Assembly: GCA_009809945.1 (NCBI GenBank)
Contig: WTPW01000153.1
Location: forward strand, 145,203 to 209,202
Origin: Gigaspora margarita
Taxonomy: Eukaryota > Glomeromycota > Glomeromycetes > Diversisporales > Gigasporaceae
Direction of reading: 5' to 3'
Length of the DNA: 64,000 bases
Below are positions 1-12,412 of the stretch, in pieces; positions within the stretch are counted from its first letter, which is position 1, and each line of letters starts with the position of its first letter. Both the position numbers and the translations under genes were made by a program. The notes beneath the pieces are model-generated. The model saw only the letters and a program-made list of their open reading frames with translations, searched no databases and was not told where the DNA came from.

Positions 1-985
1 TATTTTATTTTTATTTTGGCACTTTACAAGAACACCTTTGCAAGAAAACAAACAACTTTTCGAAACCTTGTGCAAACCAACCCAATCTGTAACCTGGATT
101 GCATTAGACTAATTTTTTGAAATAGTTCGATGATGTTCAAATTCTGTACTACAAGATCAGATTAGATTTTTTGTTTATAATTAGATCTTCTATTTTGTTT
201 TTTTTTCGCTTTTTGTTTTTTATTTTCGTTTCATTTTTTGTTTTCATTTCGTTTTTTTTTGTTTTCATTTTGTTTTTTTTTTATTTATTTATTTTTATTT
301 TTTTTCATTTTATTTTTATTTCGGCATTTTACAAGAACACTTTGCAAGAAAACAAACAACTATNNNNNNNNNNNNNNNNNNNNNNNNNNNNNNNNNNNNN
401 NNNNNNNNNNNNNNNNNNNNNNNNNNNNNNNNNNNNNNNNNNNNNNNNNNNNNNNNNNNNNNNNNNNNNNNNNNNNNNNNNNNNNNNNNNNNNNNNNNNN
501 NNNNNNNNNNNNNNNNNNNNNNNNNNNNNNNNNNNNNNNNNNNNNNNNNNNNNNNNNNNNNNNNNNNNNNNNNNNNNNNNNNNNNNNNNNNNNNNNNNNN
601 NNNNNNNNNNNNNNNNNNNNNNNNNNNNNNNNNNNNNNNNNNNNNNNNNNNNNNNNNNNNNNNNNNNNNNNNNNNNNNNNNNNNNNNNNNNNNNNNNNNN
701 NNNNNNNNNNNNNNNNNNNNNNNNNNNNNNNNNNNNNNNNNNNNNNNNNNNNNNNNNNNNNNNNNNNNNNNNNNNNNNNNNNNNNNNNNNNNNNNNNNNN
801 NNNNNGTTTTTTTTTTTTACTTATTTTTTTTATTTTTATTTTATTTTATTTATTTCTGACTTCTTCGACACTTTGCGACTTTTTCTGAACTTTACAAGAA
901 CACTAGCTTTAACTCCTCTGGCACTTTGCAAGAACATACTAGATTTCTCTGGCAATTTGCAAGAACACTAACACTTCTGAGAAAT
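1..985. repeat. T-rich low-complexity block with degenerate tandem repeat and assembly gap
   Basis: Pyrimidine-rich sequence containing several degenerate copies of a unit with the core ctttgcaagaaca / tttacaagaaca (near 20-45, 328-350, 890-905, 921-940 and 955-970). Two copies are followed by aaaacaaacaact. Positions 364-805 are all N, so the array is unresolved there and was probably collapsed in assembly. Long open frames through this block consist of Phe/Leu runs and X residues and are not genes. Confidence 0.6.
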
Positions 986-1137
986 GTTTTTTTCCCATTT
1001 CTTTGAAGTATTTAGAAAAAGAGAACAAAATGAAGGTTATAGCTGAAACAAAAGAAATAGCCAAAGCAAAGATGATAGAAAACAAAGAAGTGAAAATAAT
1101 AGCTAACTTTGGGGTGAGCGAAAATAAGTGTATAGAG

Positions 1138-1260
1138 TTAGTTTTTTGTATATAGTAATAGAATTAAATGCAACAAAGTGCAAAAGTAGTTTAAAATAGG
1201 GCTAGTTTTTTGTATATAGTAATAGAAATAGATGCAATGAAGCGCAAAAGTAGTTTAAAA
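1138..1260. repeat. Imperfect 64-bp direct tandem duplication
   Basis: The segment beginning tagttttttgtatatagta and ending gcaaaagtagtttaaaata occurs twice in a row (about 1138-1197 and 1202-1260) with a few substitutions. The rest of 986-1729 is AT-rich sequence in which I see no gene. Confidence 0.7.
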
Positions 1261-1729
1261 TATTTGTAATAATGTAAATAATACTAATAATGTAATATAT
1301 AATAAAGTATGTAATATTAATTAAAAATGTATATTTAATAAATATAAAATATAATGTATAATAATAATAAATAAATATAAAATTTTATATTAAATTGTGA
1401 TACTGTGCGATAATTTGTAAAAAAGCGTGATTATGTAAATATGTATATCATTAATTTATTTTTTAAAAATTTTGAAAATTCGGAAAACAATGCAAAACAA
1501 TGCAAAATCATCACATAATATGCAAACTATTACCTCCTGTGACCCTTTTTTTTGTGATTTATTTCGCAATATATTTCGAAATATTTTGAAATAATAACCG
1601 TAATATTACTGTAATATAATGTAATATATTATGTAATAAATTATATCAAACATAAGATTTTTGCTATATTACGGGCCGTAATATCTTACATAAGATTGCG
1701 TATATATAATTTACTGATGTACTTGAAAT

Positions 1730-3265
1730 TTTACTAATTGATTATAAATTCTTGTGCTAAGTAAATTTGTTTAGCACAAAAATTATATTAAATTAGCATA
1801 TTTTATCTTAGTTATCTTGAATTTTGAAGTAAAAATATTGAATTTAAATTTTTTATAAAAATGTTTTTAAAATTAAGTATTCTCTTTATTACATTTTAAT
1901 TAAATATACCATTTGATGTATTATTGATGCTAAACAAATTTACTTAGTGCAAGAAATTATAATTATTTAGTAAAATATCAAGTAATAATATTTTTAATAA
2001 ATTATACAAATTTCTATAATTCTCTAAATTTTATAATTGATTCTAACTTTTTGTTTTAAGTAAACATGCTTAGCATCAAAAAATACATTATTTGTATTTA
2101 TATTATTTATTTATTTTTTTTTTTGAAATTTCTTCGAGCGTACACCTGAAGCCGCAATGGTGGCGGCATTTTATTAAGGTTATTAATCATGGACCCAACT
2201 GGGTCCTACATTTTTCTACATTTGTAATGATCTACATATGTTTTATCTATTACTATTTTTGATTTCTACCATGGCTAACTGGTATTAAGCCAACCTATTT
2301 TATTCCAACCGAACTCAATCGGCTGACCCATTTACAACCAGGGGATTTTACTGGAACTGTCCAAGTACTTCTTAAGGAAACCAACACCAATAGCAGATGA
2401 GTTCAACGGACTCCAACTCTCATTCCAAATTTTCTAGAAGTCTTTCACCCCTGAGGCTGCACACACAGAAGCGATCCCATAAACCCCATTAGAACAAGTT
2501 ACACAACATCTATCTGAAATGTCCAGAGAGCCTTTATTGAGCCAAACCTGCGATGTGGCTGAGCCGTCCAAACATGGTCCTAGCATCCTGATTCAAGTCG
2601 TCCTTCACATGATCTGTATAGTTAATTTTGCTGTTCATAGAACTTGAACTGGCGACCTTATGTAAAGAAGTGGCAATGTTCTGGAAGTGCAACCACTATG
2701 CTACCAACCCACAGGACATATTATTTATTTTAAATTTGAGGCAAAGATATTAATTTTGAATTTTTGGTAAATTCTTCAAAATCAAGTATTCTTTTTTCAA
2801 ATTTAAGGAATACAAAATATAATATACTGATTCAATATATTTTTTCTAATACTAAACAAGCTTATTTAGACAAGATGTTATAGCAATTAGTAAAATATCA
2901 AATAAATAGTATTTTTAATATACAAAATATCATTATTATATAAATTTTACTAATTGATTCTAACTTTTTGGCTCCAAACAAACTTGTTTAGTACAAATAA
3001 ATATATTATTTAGGCATATTTTATTTTTATAAAGTTTGAGACAAAGATGCTTAATTTTGAATTTTTGATAAAAAAAATTGCCAATATTAAGTAGTATTTT
3101 TCAAATTTTAAGAAAAACAAGATACAATATACTGATTTAATGTAGTTCTTTGTTATAAACAAGTTTATTTAGTACATGAAGTTATAGTTAATTAGTAAAA
3201 TTTCAAATAATTTAACTTTTTAATAAAATTATACAAAATATTATAATTTTCTAAATTTTACTAAT
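1730..3265. repeat. Tandem array of three palindromic ~250-300 bp units (MITE-like)
   Basis: Each unit starts with a ttactaattgatt-type end followed by a taagtaaatttgtttagcac-type segment, and ends with the reverse complement (gctaaacaaatttactta, then attagtaaa). Unit 1 is about 1730-1976. Unit 2 is about 2030-2895, interrupted by the SINE at 2113-2717. Unit 3 is about 2945-3215. With the SINE removed, all three spacings are close to 300 bp, so this looks like a tandemly multiplied foldback element. No protein is encoded. Confidence 0.6.
2113..2717 (-). mobile_element. tRNA-derived SINE, full length, with 13-bp target duplication
   Basis: On the minus strand the element begins near 2717 with a tRNA-like head. 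An A-box-like TAGCATAGTGG lies about 20 bp in, and a B-box-like AGTTCAAGTTC lies near 2640-2650. About 500 bp of unrelated body follows, ending in an A-rich tail (the T run at 2114-2124 on the plus strand). It is flanked by identical copies of atattatttattt (2100-2112 and 2718-2730), the hallmark of LINE-machinery target-primed insertion. It interrupts unit 2 of the palindromic array, so it is younger than the array. The parent tRNA cannot be named with certainty. Confidence 0.75.
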
Positions 3266-3288
3266 TGTTTCTTACTTCACTCTAAGTA

Positions 3289-3695
3289 CTTTATGTTTCT
3301 GAAAATAAGCTACCTTTTTTGGATAATTTTGAATACAAAATATCTGGAAGTAGCTTATTTTTAGATAATCAAACTTGGAGTACTTTTTATTATTTGACTT
3401 TTAATTTTAAATTCAACAAATATTTTGTTAATAAAAATTTTAGGTCTTACAGTAAACATACAAATTAAAGACCAATTTATAAAAAGTTACTCAATATTGT
3501 TAAAAATTTCAAAATATGTGTATTTTGATCACCTGAATAAGTTTACTTAAACAACTATACTTGATTTGTAGAGAAAAGCTTGGACTTTACTATGTAGCAA
3601 CTGTCATCAATTATAGAGTAGCTTATTTTTGGGTCAAAGATATTGTTGAATTTTTTACCAAAAGAAAGGTAACTTATTTTTTTAGCAATATATAG
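3289..3695. mobile_element. TA-flanked palindromic MITE, diverged copy
   Basis: The ends ctttatgtttctgaaaataa and (reverse complement) ctatatattgctaaaaaaat resemble those of the longer copy at 18547-19090, and the interiors align over most of their length (aataagctacctttttt, ggactttactatgtagcaac). It is flanked by TA on both sides, as expected for Tc1/mariner-type insertion. No open frame. Confidence 0.65.
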
Positions 3696-3699
3696 TAAA

Positions 3700-5331
3700 A
3701 TTATTCAATATTCAAATATACTTATATGTATATTAAGACTCAAACTAGTTTGTAAATTTTGGACCAAACCTAGACCAAATTTATAATTAAGTCTGAATCT
3801 GGTCTGAGTTTGAAATTTGGCAAAATTTAAAGTTTGAATCTGGGTCAGAAACTGAACTGAACTGGACTGGAACAACCTGAACTTAGACATAGAAGCACTA
3901 ATAGTTATACAAACTAGCTAAAAGTTTTGAATTTTTTTAATTTTAAGTGCCTGTTTTGGGGCTTAGAAAATTTTATTCAAGATATTAGGGCCATCAGTAA
4001 TCCATATAGGATTCACCAGCATTTGTTATATTAATAAAAGTGCAACTGCAACTTTTAGAGCCTATTTAAGTAGCCATCTGAAGGTTTCTATACTAGCTGC
4101 CATATCTGCAACCCACATCTATTGTTGCCTATTTAAACTTTCTGCTTCCTGTTTCTCCTGCTAACCTATTCTATATTACTGGACTTAGTATTCCAGATTT
4201 TTATTCTATATTCTTACATTAACAAAAATATATATGTGTAAACTTTCATAAGTTTTTATATTATGTAAAAAAAATGTAAAATTATGTAAAATTTAATATA
4301 ATACTATATAAAATTTATGAATATAAAAAAAATAACTTTATATAAAATTTTACATAAATTTATAATTTTGTTACATACAATAAATAAACAAAATTTACAC
4401 AAAAAATGGCAAAAGTTTTCACAAATATTTAATACAGTATTGTAAGAAATTATAAAAGTTTATAAAAGTATAAAAGATTATAAAATGCTTGAAAAATTTT
4501 AATTTTAAGAAAAATATGATGTTTACAAAGTATAAAAGATTATTTGTAAAAATTTTGTGTCAAAAGTTGACCAATTCTGATCCAGCTGACTATAAGTCCA
4601 GTGTATTCTGACATAGTTTGACCTGGAAGTTTGGTGATTATAAGGATAAATAGTGATTATTAATTTGATAATCAAATATTTTTTTGGTTTTTTTTTGTTG
4701 ATTATATTTTTTTTATATATACTATAGTTAGAGCTAATATTGTTTGAATCATCATTAATAGAGTTGTCATTATAGGTGCCATGTTGCCATGTTGCTATTA
4801 TAGTTGGGTTTTGTTATTATATATTTGAGTTATCTTTTTGATTTACATCTGGTTTTGCTAGTATTGTTTTTTTGTTGTCTGCATTTGTCTTGAGAGGGAT
4901 TTTGTCATTCTTGTGTTACTGGTATTTTTTTCTTTGCTATAGCATGTCTAATAATTTTTCTCTATTTTAGTTTTGTGCTATTTATTTTGGTGCTGCAATT
5001 ATAGTAAGTGATGTATGATACATTATTTTATTGCCTTGGAGTGGATTTTTTTGTTTGATTTGCTTTTTGTATCACTAGTGCGTTACATGTATAACTTTTT
5101 TAATTCTTTTTGTAATTATTATTAGTAATGGTTTTATATGTCATTCATATTCATGTTGCATTTGTGGTAACTATTTTGTCAAGATTGGAAGTATTGTATG
5201 CTTCTTTGTATTTTTTTCTTGGTGGCATTATTTAAAAATTCTTGTTAATTAGGGTTAGAATGAATTTGCTGTTAGGTAAGAGTAAGTTAGTTGGTTAGGT
5301 TAAGTTAGTTAGTGGTTATTTTGAATATATA
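3700..5331. other. AT-rich sequence without recognisable feature
   Basis: Short frames only, high T content on the plus strand. No splice-supported gene, tRNA or clear repeat termini were seen. Confidence 0.5.
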
Positions 5332-5339
5332 CTGTATGG

Positions 5340-5627
5340 CATTATTGTTATAGGACAGCTTTGGACAAAAATTTAAACAATTTTTGACAATTTTGGACAA
5401 TTTTAAACAATTAAATAAAGTAAATTTACTTAAATTGTTATTAAAATAACTTATTTAAATTTAATTAAAAGGTGATTAGTACCTAAAAAATATATAGTTA
5501 TATATTTTTTAGATATATTTATTAATTATTAAAGCCTGGACAAGCTTTGAACAATCTTGGATTTTTGAAAAATTTTGGATATAGACAAGTCAAAAAAGGC
5601 TATGAACAGTCAAAACATACAACACTG
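5340..5627. mobile_element. Small hAT-type MITE
   Basis: The right end read inward begins CAGTGTTGTATG, a typical hAT terminus; the left end cattattgttat is a decayed counterpart. Flanks ctgtatgg (5332-5339) and ctgtatgc (5628-5635) match at 7 of 8 positions, consistent with an 8-bp target duplication. The interior has repeated tttggacaatttt-like motifs and no frame. Confidence 0.5.
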
Positions 5628-5635
5628 CTGTATGC

Positions 5636-6803
5636 TTTTATTTTTTTCTTTTTTTGGAGGTGCTCCAAATTTTAAAATTCTAAATTACTTTCACTAATAA
5701 AAGTAATATATAGTTTTAAGTTCAGATTCGCATATGCTATTTTTTGCAAGTTTTCATATATTTTAGCAAGTTTGTATATTTTTTATATTTTTGTATAAGT
5801 TTATATAATTTTTGTTTTTGTAATAATTAATTATATTTCACTATATTTCAAATTTACTATATAATAAATTTTTGTAATTATTTACTCTATAGTAATTGGA
5901 ATAGTAATATAGAACTCAATCTAGATAACATAGCTTGCTATACTTGTTAGAAAACTTGGTAGAGCAGTACTTTTCATCTAGGTATTTATTTACACTTTAG
6001 TAACTTGTGCATTTACTAAGGCTTACACATATAATTAGGTGTTACTTTGAACTACTACTATTACCAACTTCTTTTTTACAAAGTTCATCAACTGCAGTAC
6101 CTACTTCTTATTTCTCTTCTGACTTCTTTCTTCTAGTGTTTCAAACTATTAATCTAGTTGCCCTGAAAGAATTTGTTAGCTAGGCTTTAGAATGCCATAT
6201 GGTCTCTCTTTTCTTGGTTTATGCTTTTATAATAATTACTTTTCTTCTAGTATAACTTTGGCTGCCAGGTTGGTGGACCCTTTTTTGTCATAGAGGCTTT
6301 TGCCTATACAGTTTTTTGGTTAGTTCCCATTCAAGGTTTTTTCTTATAATACTGTTAAAGACTGATCACTTTTTCTATTTAGAACTTGTCAAACTGTTTT
6401 TACTTCTGCTATTTCTTCAAAATTTTTGTGTTATTACACTATCTAATTGTCAGTTTAACAGCTTCCAATAATTTGTATAACCCAGGCTACAGATCCTATA
6501 ATCAGACTTTGTATTATAGTAAAACTAAGTTAGGTAGTCACTATAATGCTAACAATATAAGTAATAGTAGCAAATGTCTCTGGTTGGAACCTTTTAGTTA
6601 TATAAGTATGGAGGTGATAACAACCCAATTAAATTATGTTGCCATACCTTCTAAATGCTTTTAATTTAACTAAGTTATATTAATATTTCTACTAATATTG
6701 TGTGCTTTTTTGCCCTTGCTCTAATGTTTTATACAGAATTAATGTGCTATTAAAAGTTTTATTAGTGTGTATCTGTTTGTTATACTAAATTTAGTACAAA
6801 AAA
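5636..6803. other. T-rich intergenic sequence
   Basis: Contains a 92-codon frame at 6386-6664 with no recognisable domain and composition like its surroundings; I do not call it a gene. At 6784-6798 the palindromic motif tactaaatttagtaca appears next to the following element. Confidence 0.5.
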
Positions 6804-7159
6804 CAGTCTGACCTTGTTATAGTTACTTTTGATATAGTCACAACCTTATTATAGTTACCTTTTTTTATTTACCAAATAAATTTATATTAGTTTACTCTCT
6901 ATATAGTTATAATCACTTTATAATCAATATCACACTATTTTTAAAAACCAAAGTCATAAAATTAGATTAAATTTACCTTAATAAAGTCACAAAAGAATAT
7001 AATTTAGTTAAAATATTAATAATAAGAATCAAAAATTTAAAAAATGTTTATATAATTTTTTAAAAATTAGTTAATAAAATAAAATCTAATTGATTACAAA
7101 TTGTTGCTACATATAAACCTTTATTTTTTATAAACAAATTGATTACTATGCATTAATTA

Positions 7160-7801
7160 TCCCTTAGATTGTAGTAGAACACAGGCAAATTTGCCTGCAT
7201 TTTTGCACTTTTTTGCTCTGATTTACTTTTTTTAAATACCAAGATAATTAAATAAAACTTTGTAGAATTATATTTGAAAATAAGGATTACTTTTTTGCAA
7301 AATTAGTTTTTATATTGTAAGAAAAAAAATTTAAGTTATATATAAGTTAAATATAGATAACTTTAGAAAAATATTTTTAAAAAAATTTTATCACAATTTC
7401 TCTATAATCTTGTTTAGTTTTAGTTTTAAAGCTATAGTTCTTAAGACAATATTGTAGTTTATATAAAAGATATTAACTTTCATTATTGCAACTTTAATGA
7501 TTTATTTGTAAAAATTAAGATTTGTATTAGAAGTAAAAAATTTTTTTATAGACGGGAACATATAAAATTTAAGAAAATTTAAAGAAAAATTTTAATAGTA
7601 AAAATGCTAATACAAGAACTTTAAACTTTGATTATACTAAAGTTTTCTAATAATTTTAAAAAATTTTTATAACAAAGTTATTAAAACAAAACTCAAAGTA
7701 TATTTTTTACTTAGAAAAGATATAGCTAAAATCAATATTTAAAATTTTATTAAAATTTTTAAAATACACAGGCAAATTTGCCTGTGTTACAATCTAAGGG
7801 A
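7160..7801. mobile_element. Nested MITE with ~35-bp terminal inverted repeats, TA target
   Basis: The left end tcccttagattgtagtagaa continues to acacaggcaaatttgcctg; the right end is its reverse complement. It is flanked by TA (7158-7159 and 7802-7803). Non-coding and AT-rich. Confidence 0.7.
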
Positions 7802-7899
7802 TAGTTATTCTATATAATAAATTACATATATAATAAAATTTTTATAATTTTTGAACATAATAAAAGTTACTTCAAAAATTATAAAAAAATTTTAATATA

Positions 7900-8084
7900 C
7901 AGTCAGCCTTTCAAAATTGGTATGCATGGTGAACAGGTTTTGTATCAGTTTTGAGAGGCTAATAGATTTGAAAGCATTACAAACTATTAGATTTATATAA
8001 TGAGAACAGACTTGGTAGATTAAGTTTTTATCAGAGTTGATAGGTTATCGATTTTGATAGAATTAGTTTTGAGAGGATCAAATG
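7900..8084. mobile_element. Short TA-flanked MITE (pogo-like termini)
   Basis: Ends cagtcagcctttcaaaattg and (reverse complement) catttgatcctctcaaaact, flanked by TA on both sides. About 185 bp, with internal copies of ttttgagaggctaa-type sequence. No frame. Confidence 0.6.
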
Positions 8085-9491
8085 TATATGTAATTTATTA
8101 TATAGAACAACTTTTATTAATGTATAGTAATCAATTTGCTTATAAAAAATAAAGGTTTATATGTAACAATAGTTTGTGATCATTTAAAAAATTTTTTTAT
8201 AATTATATTATTTTGTTATTTATTATTAAAGTAACTATATAGAGTTTATTGTTTATAATCACCTCTTGTTATAATCATCTATTTTCTGTTTCCTAAGGAG
8301 ATGATTATATCAGGGGTTAGCCTGTACTAAATTTAGTACAATATACTAAATTTAGTACAGTTTTATAAGTACAATTTTAAAAAATTGGTATTATTAACTT
8401 TAAATTAAATTTATCTAATATATAATTCTATATCAGTCATCTGAATTGTTATGCTATTGTCATATGTAAATAAAATTATAAAAAAAACATATAAAATTAC
8501 TATAAACTTTGAAGAAATGATGTTCCAAAGTCTACATATCAACTAAATTAAATTCTTCAGGAATATAGAACAAGGAGAAGAGAAACAAGTAGTACAAAAA
8601 TCAGATCAAAATTTTATCGATTTTACACAAAACAAAAATGTAACTTCATCATAAACAAATATTTTCTAATTTTAAGATAAGAATCTTATGTAAAATCATG
8701 CTTTGAACAACTTTCCTTAATTGGCAGAAGTGGGTTACCTTGTAAGAAAAATGGGTTATCTATATGCTAAAGTCAAAAATTTTAATTTTACAAGATAAAC
8801 CTTTTTTTTATTAGGCAACCTACTTTGGGCCCTTAAGCAAAGTAGTTCAGCACATAATTTTACATCACTCAGACCTTTTACTAAGTGAAAAATGGGTTTA
8901 AAGTTAGAAAAAAATTTTTTTAAAAAAAATTTTTCTAACTTTAAACCCATTTTTCACTTAGTAAAAGGTCTGAGAAAGCCATTTCAACCTCAAATAGAAT
9001 GTAAAATTACATGTTGAACTACTTTGCTTAAGGGCCCAAAGTAGGTTGCCTAATGAAAAAAAAGGTTTATCTTGTAAAGTTAAAAAGTTTGACTTTAGCA
9101 TATAGATAACCCATTTTTCTTACAAGGTAACCCACTTCTGCCGATTAAGTAAAGTTGTACAAAGAATGATTTTATATAAGATTCTCATCTTAAAATTAGA
9201 AAATATTTGTTTTTGATGAAATTACATTTTCATTTTGTGTAAAATCAGTGAAATTTTGATCCTCCTCTCCTTGTTCTATATTCCCGAAGAATTTAATTTT
9301 AAGTTGATATATAGACTTTGGAACTAGTGTTGGAAATCTTATGTTCTCATATTCTCATAAGAACATCGCTTTTAATGAGAACATTAACAAAATTTAAGAT
9401 GTTCTCTATTAAATTTTTTTTGAGAATATTAAGTTTAAAAAATATGTTCTCTATGTAAATAGATAAAGTAATAAAAAATTATTTTTATTAA

Positions 9492-9834
9492 GATTTTTAA
9501 CATTCATCGCTAGTGCGATGCATTGCTAACTCTGATCGACCAATCATTTTTTTGTTTTGATTTTACATTAATCAAAACAAAACAAATAGTGGCCGTGTTA
9601 TGATTAGGGTTAGAGTTTGGCAGAGCAAGAGTTAGAAGGGCCTTCTAACCCAAAATTTCACAAGAAATTTTTTTTGTCAAAAAAAAAGTATAGTTTCTTA
9701 GTCAAAATTTTAAGTTAGAAGCGATTTTTTAAAAAAAGATTGTTTTGCCTCGATTTCATGTTACACCTGATCCTGCATTCCGATTGGTCGATTGGGGTGG
9801 CGATGCATTGCACTGGTGATGAATGATAACTCTC
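9492..9834. mobile_element. MULE-type MITE nested in hAT-1 copy A
   Basis: Inverted ends contain cattcatcgctagtgcgatg and (reverse complement) cattcatcaccagtgcaatg. The flanking 9-bp repeat ttttattaa (9483-9491, 9835-9843) is explained by the uninterrupted sequence in hAT-1 copy C, which has one copy of the segment. A 9-bp duplication points to Mutator-like elements. Its interior shares the atgttacacctgatc motif with elements at 22131 and 34478. Confidence 0.65.
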
Positions 9835-10052
9835 TTTTATTAATATTGCAATTTAAAATAATTAAGCTTATAAATATTTAATTGTTAGTTAGTTGAAATA
9901 AAGAACAATTTAGTTGTTCTTGAATCATTAAAAAATTTTGGATAATATAATTTCTTGGTTATCTATTATTAGTTTGGTACAATATAGACCTTATTATATA
10001 AACTTTAATATATATATCATTATATAACAGATAAATATCAATTATATTAATA

Positions 10053-10677
10053 TGGGCCAGTGCAAAAAGATTTGTACCTCAAATAGCTCTGATTAAAATA
10101 TTTTTTTTACAAATTAATTTTTAATTTTTTTAATTTAATATACTGATTAGGTTACCAGATTAATAAAAATAAAAAAATTTTGATTATTTTATTGATAAAA
10201 TAAAAAAATTTACTAATAGTAACTTTTTTTAAAAATATTTACTATATAATTTACTATAGTAATTTATATATATGGTATGATATATAGTAAAAAAAATCAA
10301 ATTACCTTACTATAAAGCTTAATTTCTTCACAACCAGTAATCCAATTTTGCTCAAATTTTAACCATATCTTTATCATATGCACATTAATGCACTTGCGAA
10401 GTACAAGCTCATAGAGCTGCATATTGGTTGCGAAATTATTTAAAATATATTTTTTTTAAAAAAAAATTTTGTATTTTTTTCAAATACAGTGAATTGTACA
10501 TGCTTAATTATTAAAATAAAACAATGTTAAAACAATAAAAATAATATATTAAGTTAGATTAAAACCTATTTTATTTGATACTAAAAAATTTTTAATAATT
10601 AATCAAGAAAAAAAAATTTTTCCTTAGTGTCAAAATTATGAAATTTTTTGAGGTACAAATCTTTCTGCACTGGCCCA
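10053..10677. mobile_element. TA-flanked MITE with 28-bp inverted ends, nested in hAT-1 copy A
   Basis: Ends tgggccagtgcaaaaagatt, continuing to tgtacctcaaa, with the reverse complement at the right end. TA at 10051-10052 and 10678-10679. A second member lies at 36700-37330 inside hAT-1 copy C, in the opposite orientation and at a site about 40 bp away, so the two insertions are independent. Confidence 0.8.
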
Positions 10678-11144
10678 TATTTAATATAAAATTTCAGAGA
10701 GTTATACTTACTTACTTACTTTGATGATAATTTTTACAAGAAAATTACTTAAAAAATCTTTAAATATTATAATTTTAAACTATAGTGCTATATCTTAAAA
10801 TTTTATAATGAGAATATTTTGAATCTATAAATTTACTATAGTAAAAAAGAATAATACATTATATTTACTATATATATTTATTTATTTAAATATTTGATAG
10901 ATTTTAATAACTTATTTAAAAACTAAATCTACAAGCTGGCCAAGTCAATAACATCTGAAACATTATACATATAAAAAATCAATAAATTTTTTAAAAAAAT
11001 ATACATATGAAGTTATAGTCTTATTATAAATAACTTAGCTTGTTAATATAGGTTAGTTAAATAAATTATATTATTTTATTATTAATAATTTTAAATATAT
11101 TAAATAAAATAAAAATTGAAAATAACAAAGTATAAAAGTATAAT

Positions 11145-11345
11145 TGTGAAAAAAAGAATAAGAGAGAGAAAATAAATGTGAGAAAGAGTGAGAAGAAGTG
11201 AGAAAGAATGAAAAAAAGTAAGAGTGAGAGAAAAAGTGTGAAAGAGGGAGAGAGAAAGAATGTAAGAGAAAGAAAGAGAAGAGTGAGATAGAAAGTAAGA
11301 GTAAGAAAGAGAGAAAGAGAGAGAGAGAGCAGGAGAAAGAGAGAA
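11145..11345. repeat. GA-rich simple repeat inside hAT-1 copy A
   Basis: Irregular gagaaaga / gagagaaagt repeats. Equivalent tracts sit at the same place in the other hAT-1 copies (17745-17880 as TC, 37850-37970), so this is part of the element. Ser/Leu/Phe-rich frames on the minus strand are spurious. Confidence 0.8.
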
Positions 11346-12239
11346 AACTTTTTTTTCTAATTGAGAACATAAAAAAATTTTTGAGGACATTAAATTAAAT
11401 AAACATGTTTTCACGAGAACATAAATTTCAAAACAGATTTCCAACACATTTGGAACATCATTTCTTCAAAGTTTATAGTAATTTTATATGTTTTTTTTTA
11501 TAATTTTATATATAAAAAATTTACATGTGATAAATCAGATAACTGATATCTATATTTTATTTTATATATTTTAAAATACAACAATTTATCTAAAGTTATT
11601 AGTATCTTTAAAAATGTTTACTACCAAAAGTGCAAAAAAAAACTAAATTATTAACAGCAAAATTTTTATTTAATAAATTTTTTAATTTATTTAATAAAAG
11701 TTATAAGGCTAATATTTCTGGTTCTAATAGTAGTAAAATCATTAATATTGGTTTAGTAAATAAAAAAATTATAAATAATTTAATTTTACTAATTCTTTAT
11801 AGTACAAGACATCTATACTCAACAGTTTAGAGGTTGGACCTGTGGACCCCTTATCCGGATATCTGAATGGTTAACTGTATATCCAGGTGCTACTATGACT
11901 TATGGATAGTAACTGTTATCTGTTAGTTTGAAATGGATAACCTAACGAATATCCGCAGGTATTTGTGAGTATCTATCATAATTAATTGATGCTATCTGTG
12001 TAATGATTATTTCCAGATAGCACAATAATTATTTACAGTAATCTTTAATATTAAAATAAATTCTATGTAAAAAACATTTTGTTCAATTTTTTTAAAATTT
12101 TATTATTATTACTTGATGAGATAATTTTATTTACACAAAAGGAAGAACATAAGAGGATTCTGTTTGCTACCAATTATAGGCTCTAGAATATCTAGACTTC
12201 AAAAGAATATTTCTATCAAAACTAACCATTTGCCTTATA

Positions 12240-12412
12240 CAGTTATCCTCCTCTATAATCACCTCCTATATAATCACAACTCCTATATAGTCACATTAAA
12301 ATTTGAGACAATTTATTAATAAACTTATAAAAAAGACTTCTATATAATCATACTCTTTTATAATCACCAATTTTCTTGATACAAACTGCATGATTATAGA
12401 GGAGGATGAATG
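12240..12412. mobile_element. TA-flanked MITE nested in hAT-2
   Basis: Ends cagttatcctcctctataat and (reverse complement) cattcatcctcctctataat, with TA on each side and several tataatcac words inside. The termini resemble those of 6804-8324 and 31660-31820. Confidence 0.7.

Larger units (their letters stand above)
6804..8324. mobile_element. Degenerate pogo/Tigger-like palindromic element hosting two nested MITEs
   Basis: Ends cagtctgaccttgttatagt and (reverse complement) caggctaacccctgatataa resemble the CAG-CTAACC-type termini of pogo-like Tc1/mariner elements. Matching arms continue inward: the sequence around 7096-7158 is the reverse complement of 8109-8178. No transposase frame. Elements 7160-7801 and 7900-8084 lie inside it. 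Confidence 0.5.
9325..11448. mobile_element. hAT-1 copy A, non-autonomous hAT element
   Basis: Ends tagtgttggaaatct and (reverse complement) tgtgttggaaatct with an exact 8-bp target duplication tttggaac (9317-9324, 11449-11456). Subterminal blocks are rich in gttctc/gagaac words. The same family recurs at 17645-19302 (inverted) and 36115-38068. It encodes no transposase; a GA-rich tract lies near the right end. Two MITEs are nested inside (9492-9834 and 10053-10677). Confidence 0.85.
8390..11607. repeat. Very long palindrome (foldback), interrupted by hAT-1 copy A
   Basis: The arms meet near 8920 in aaaaattttttt-type sequence and stay highly similar outward: 8521-8919 matches the reverse complement of 8921-9324. 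The match resumes beyond the inserted hAT, where tttggaacatcatttcttca at 11449 is the reverse complement of sequence ending near 8537. Arms are about 530-560 bp each without the insertion. Includes near-identical segments such as gggcccaaagtaggttgcc. Frames here are palindrome artefacts. Confidence 0.8.

Noticed and set aside
171..971. 266- and 216-codon plus-strand frames across the gap
   Set aside because: Mostly X from the N gap, with Phe/Leu runs from T-rich DNA.
2640..2717. tRNA gene on the minus strand
   Set aside because: Promoter boxes are present but no proper cloverleaf or acceptor stem; it is the head of a SINE.
8756..8950. 64-codon minus frame
   Set aside because: Lies across the centre of a long palindrome; no domain.
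11071..11447. Two overlapping Ser/Leu/Phe-rich minus frames
   Set aside because: Translation of the GA-rich tract of hAT-1; the same occurs at 17704-17937 in copy B.
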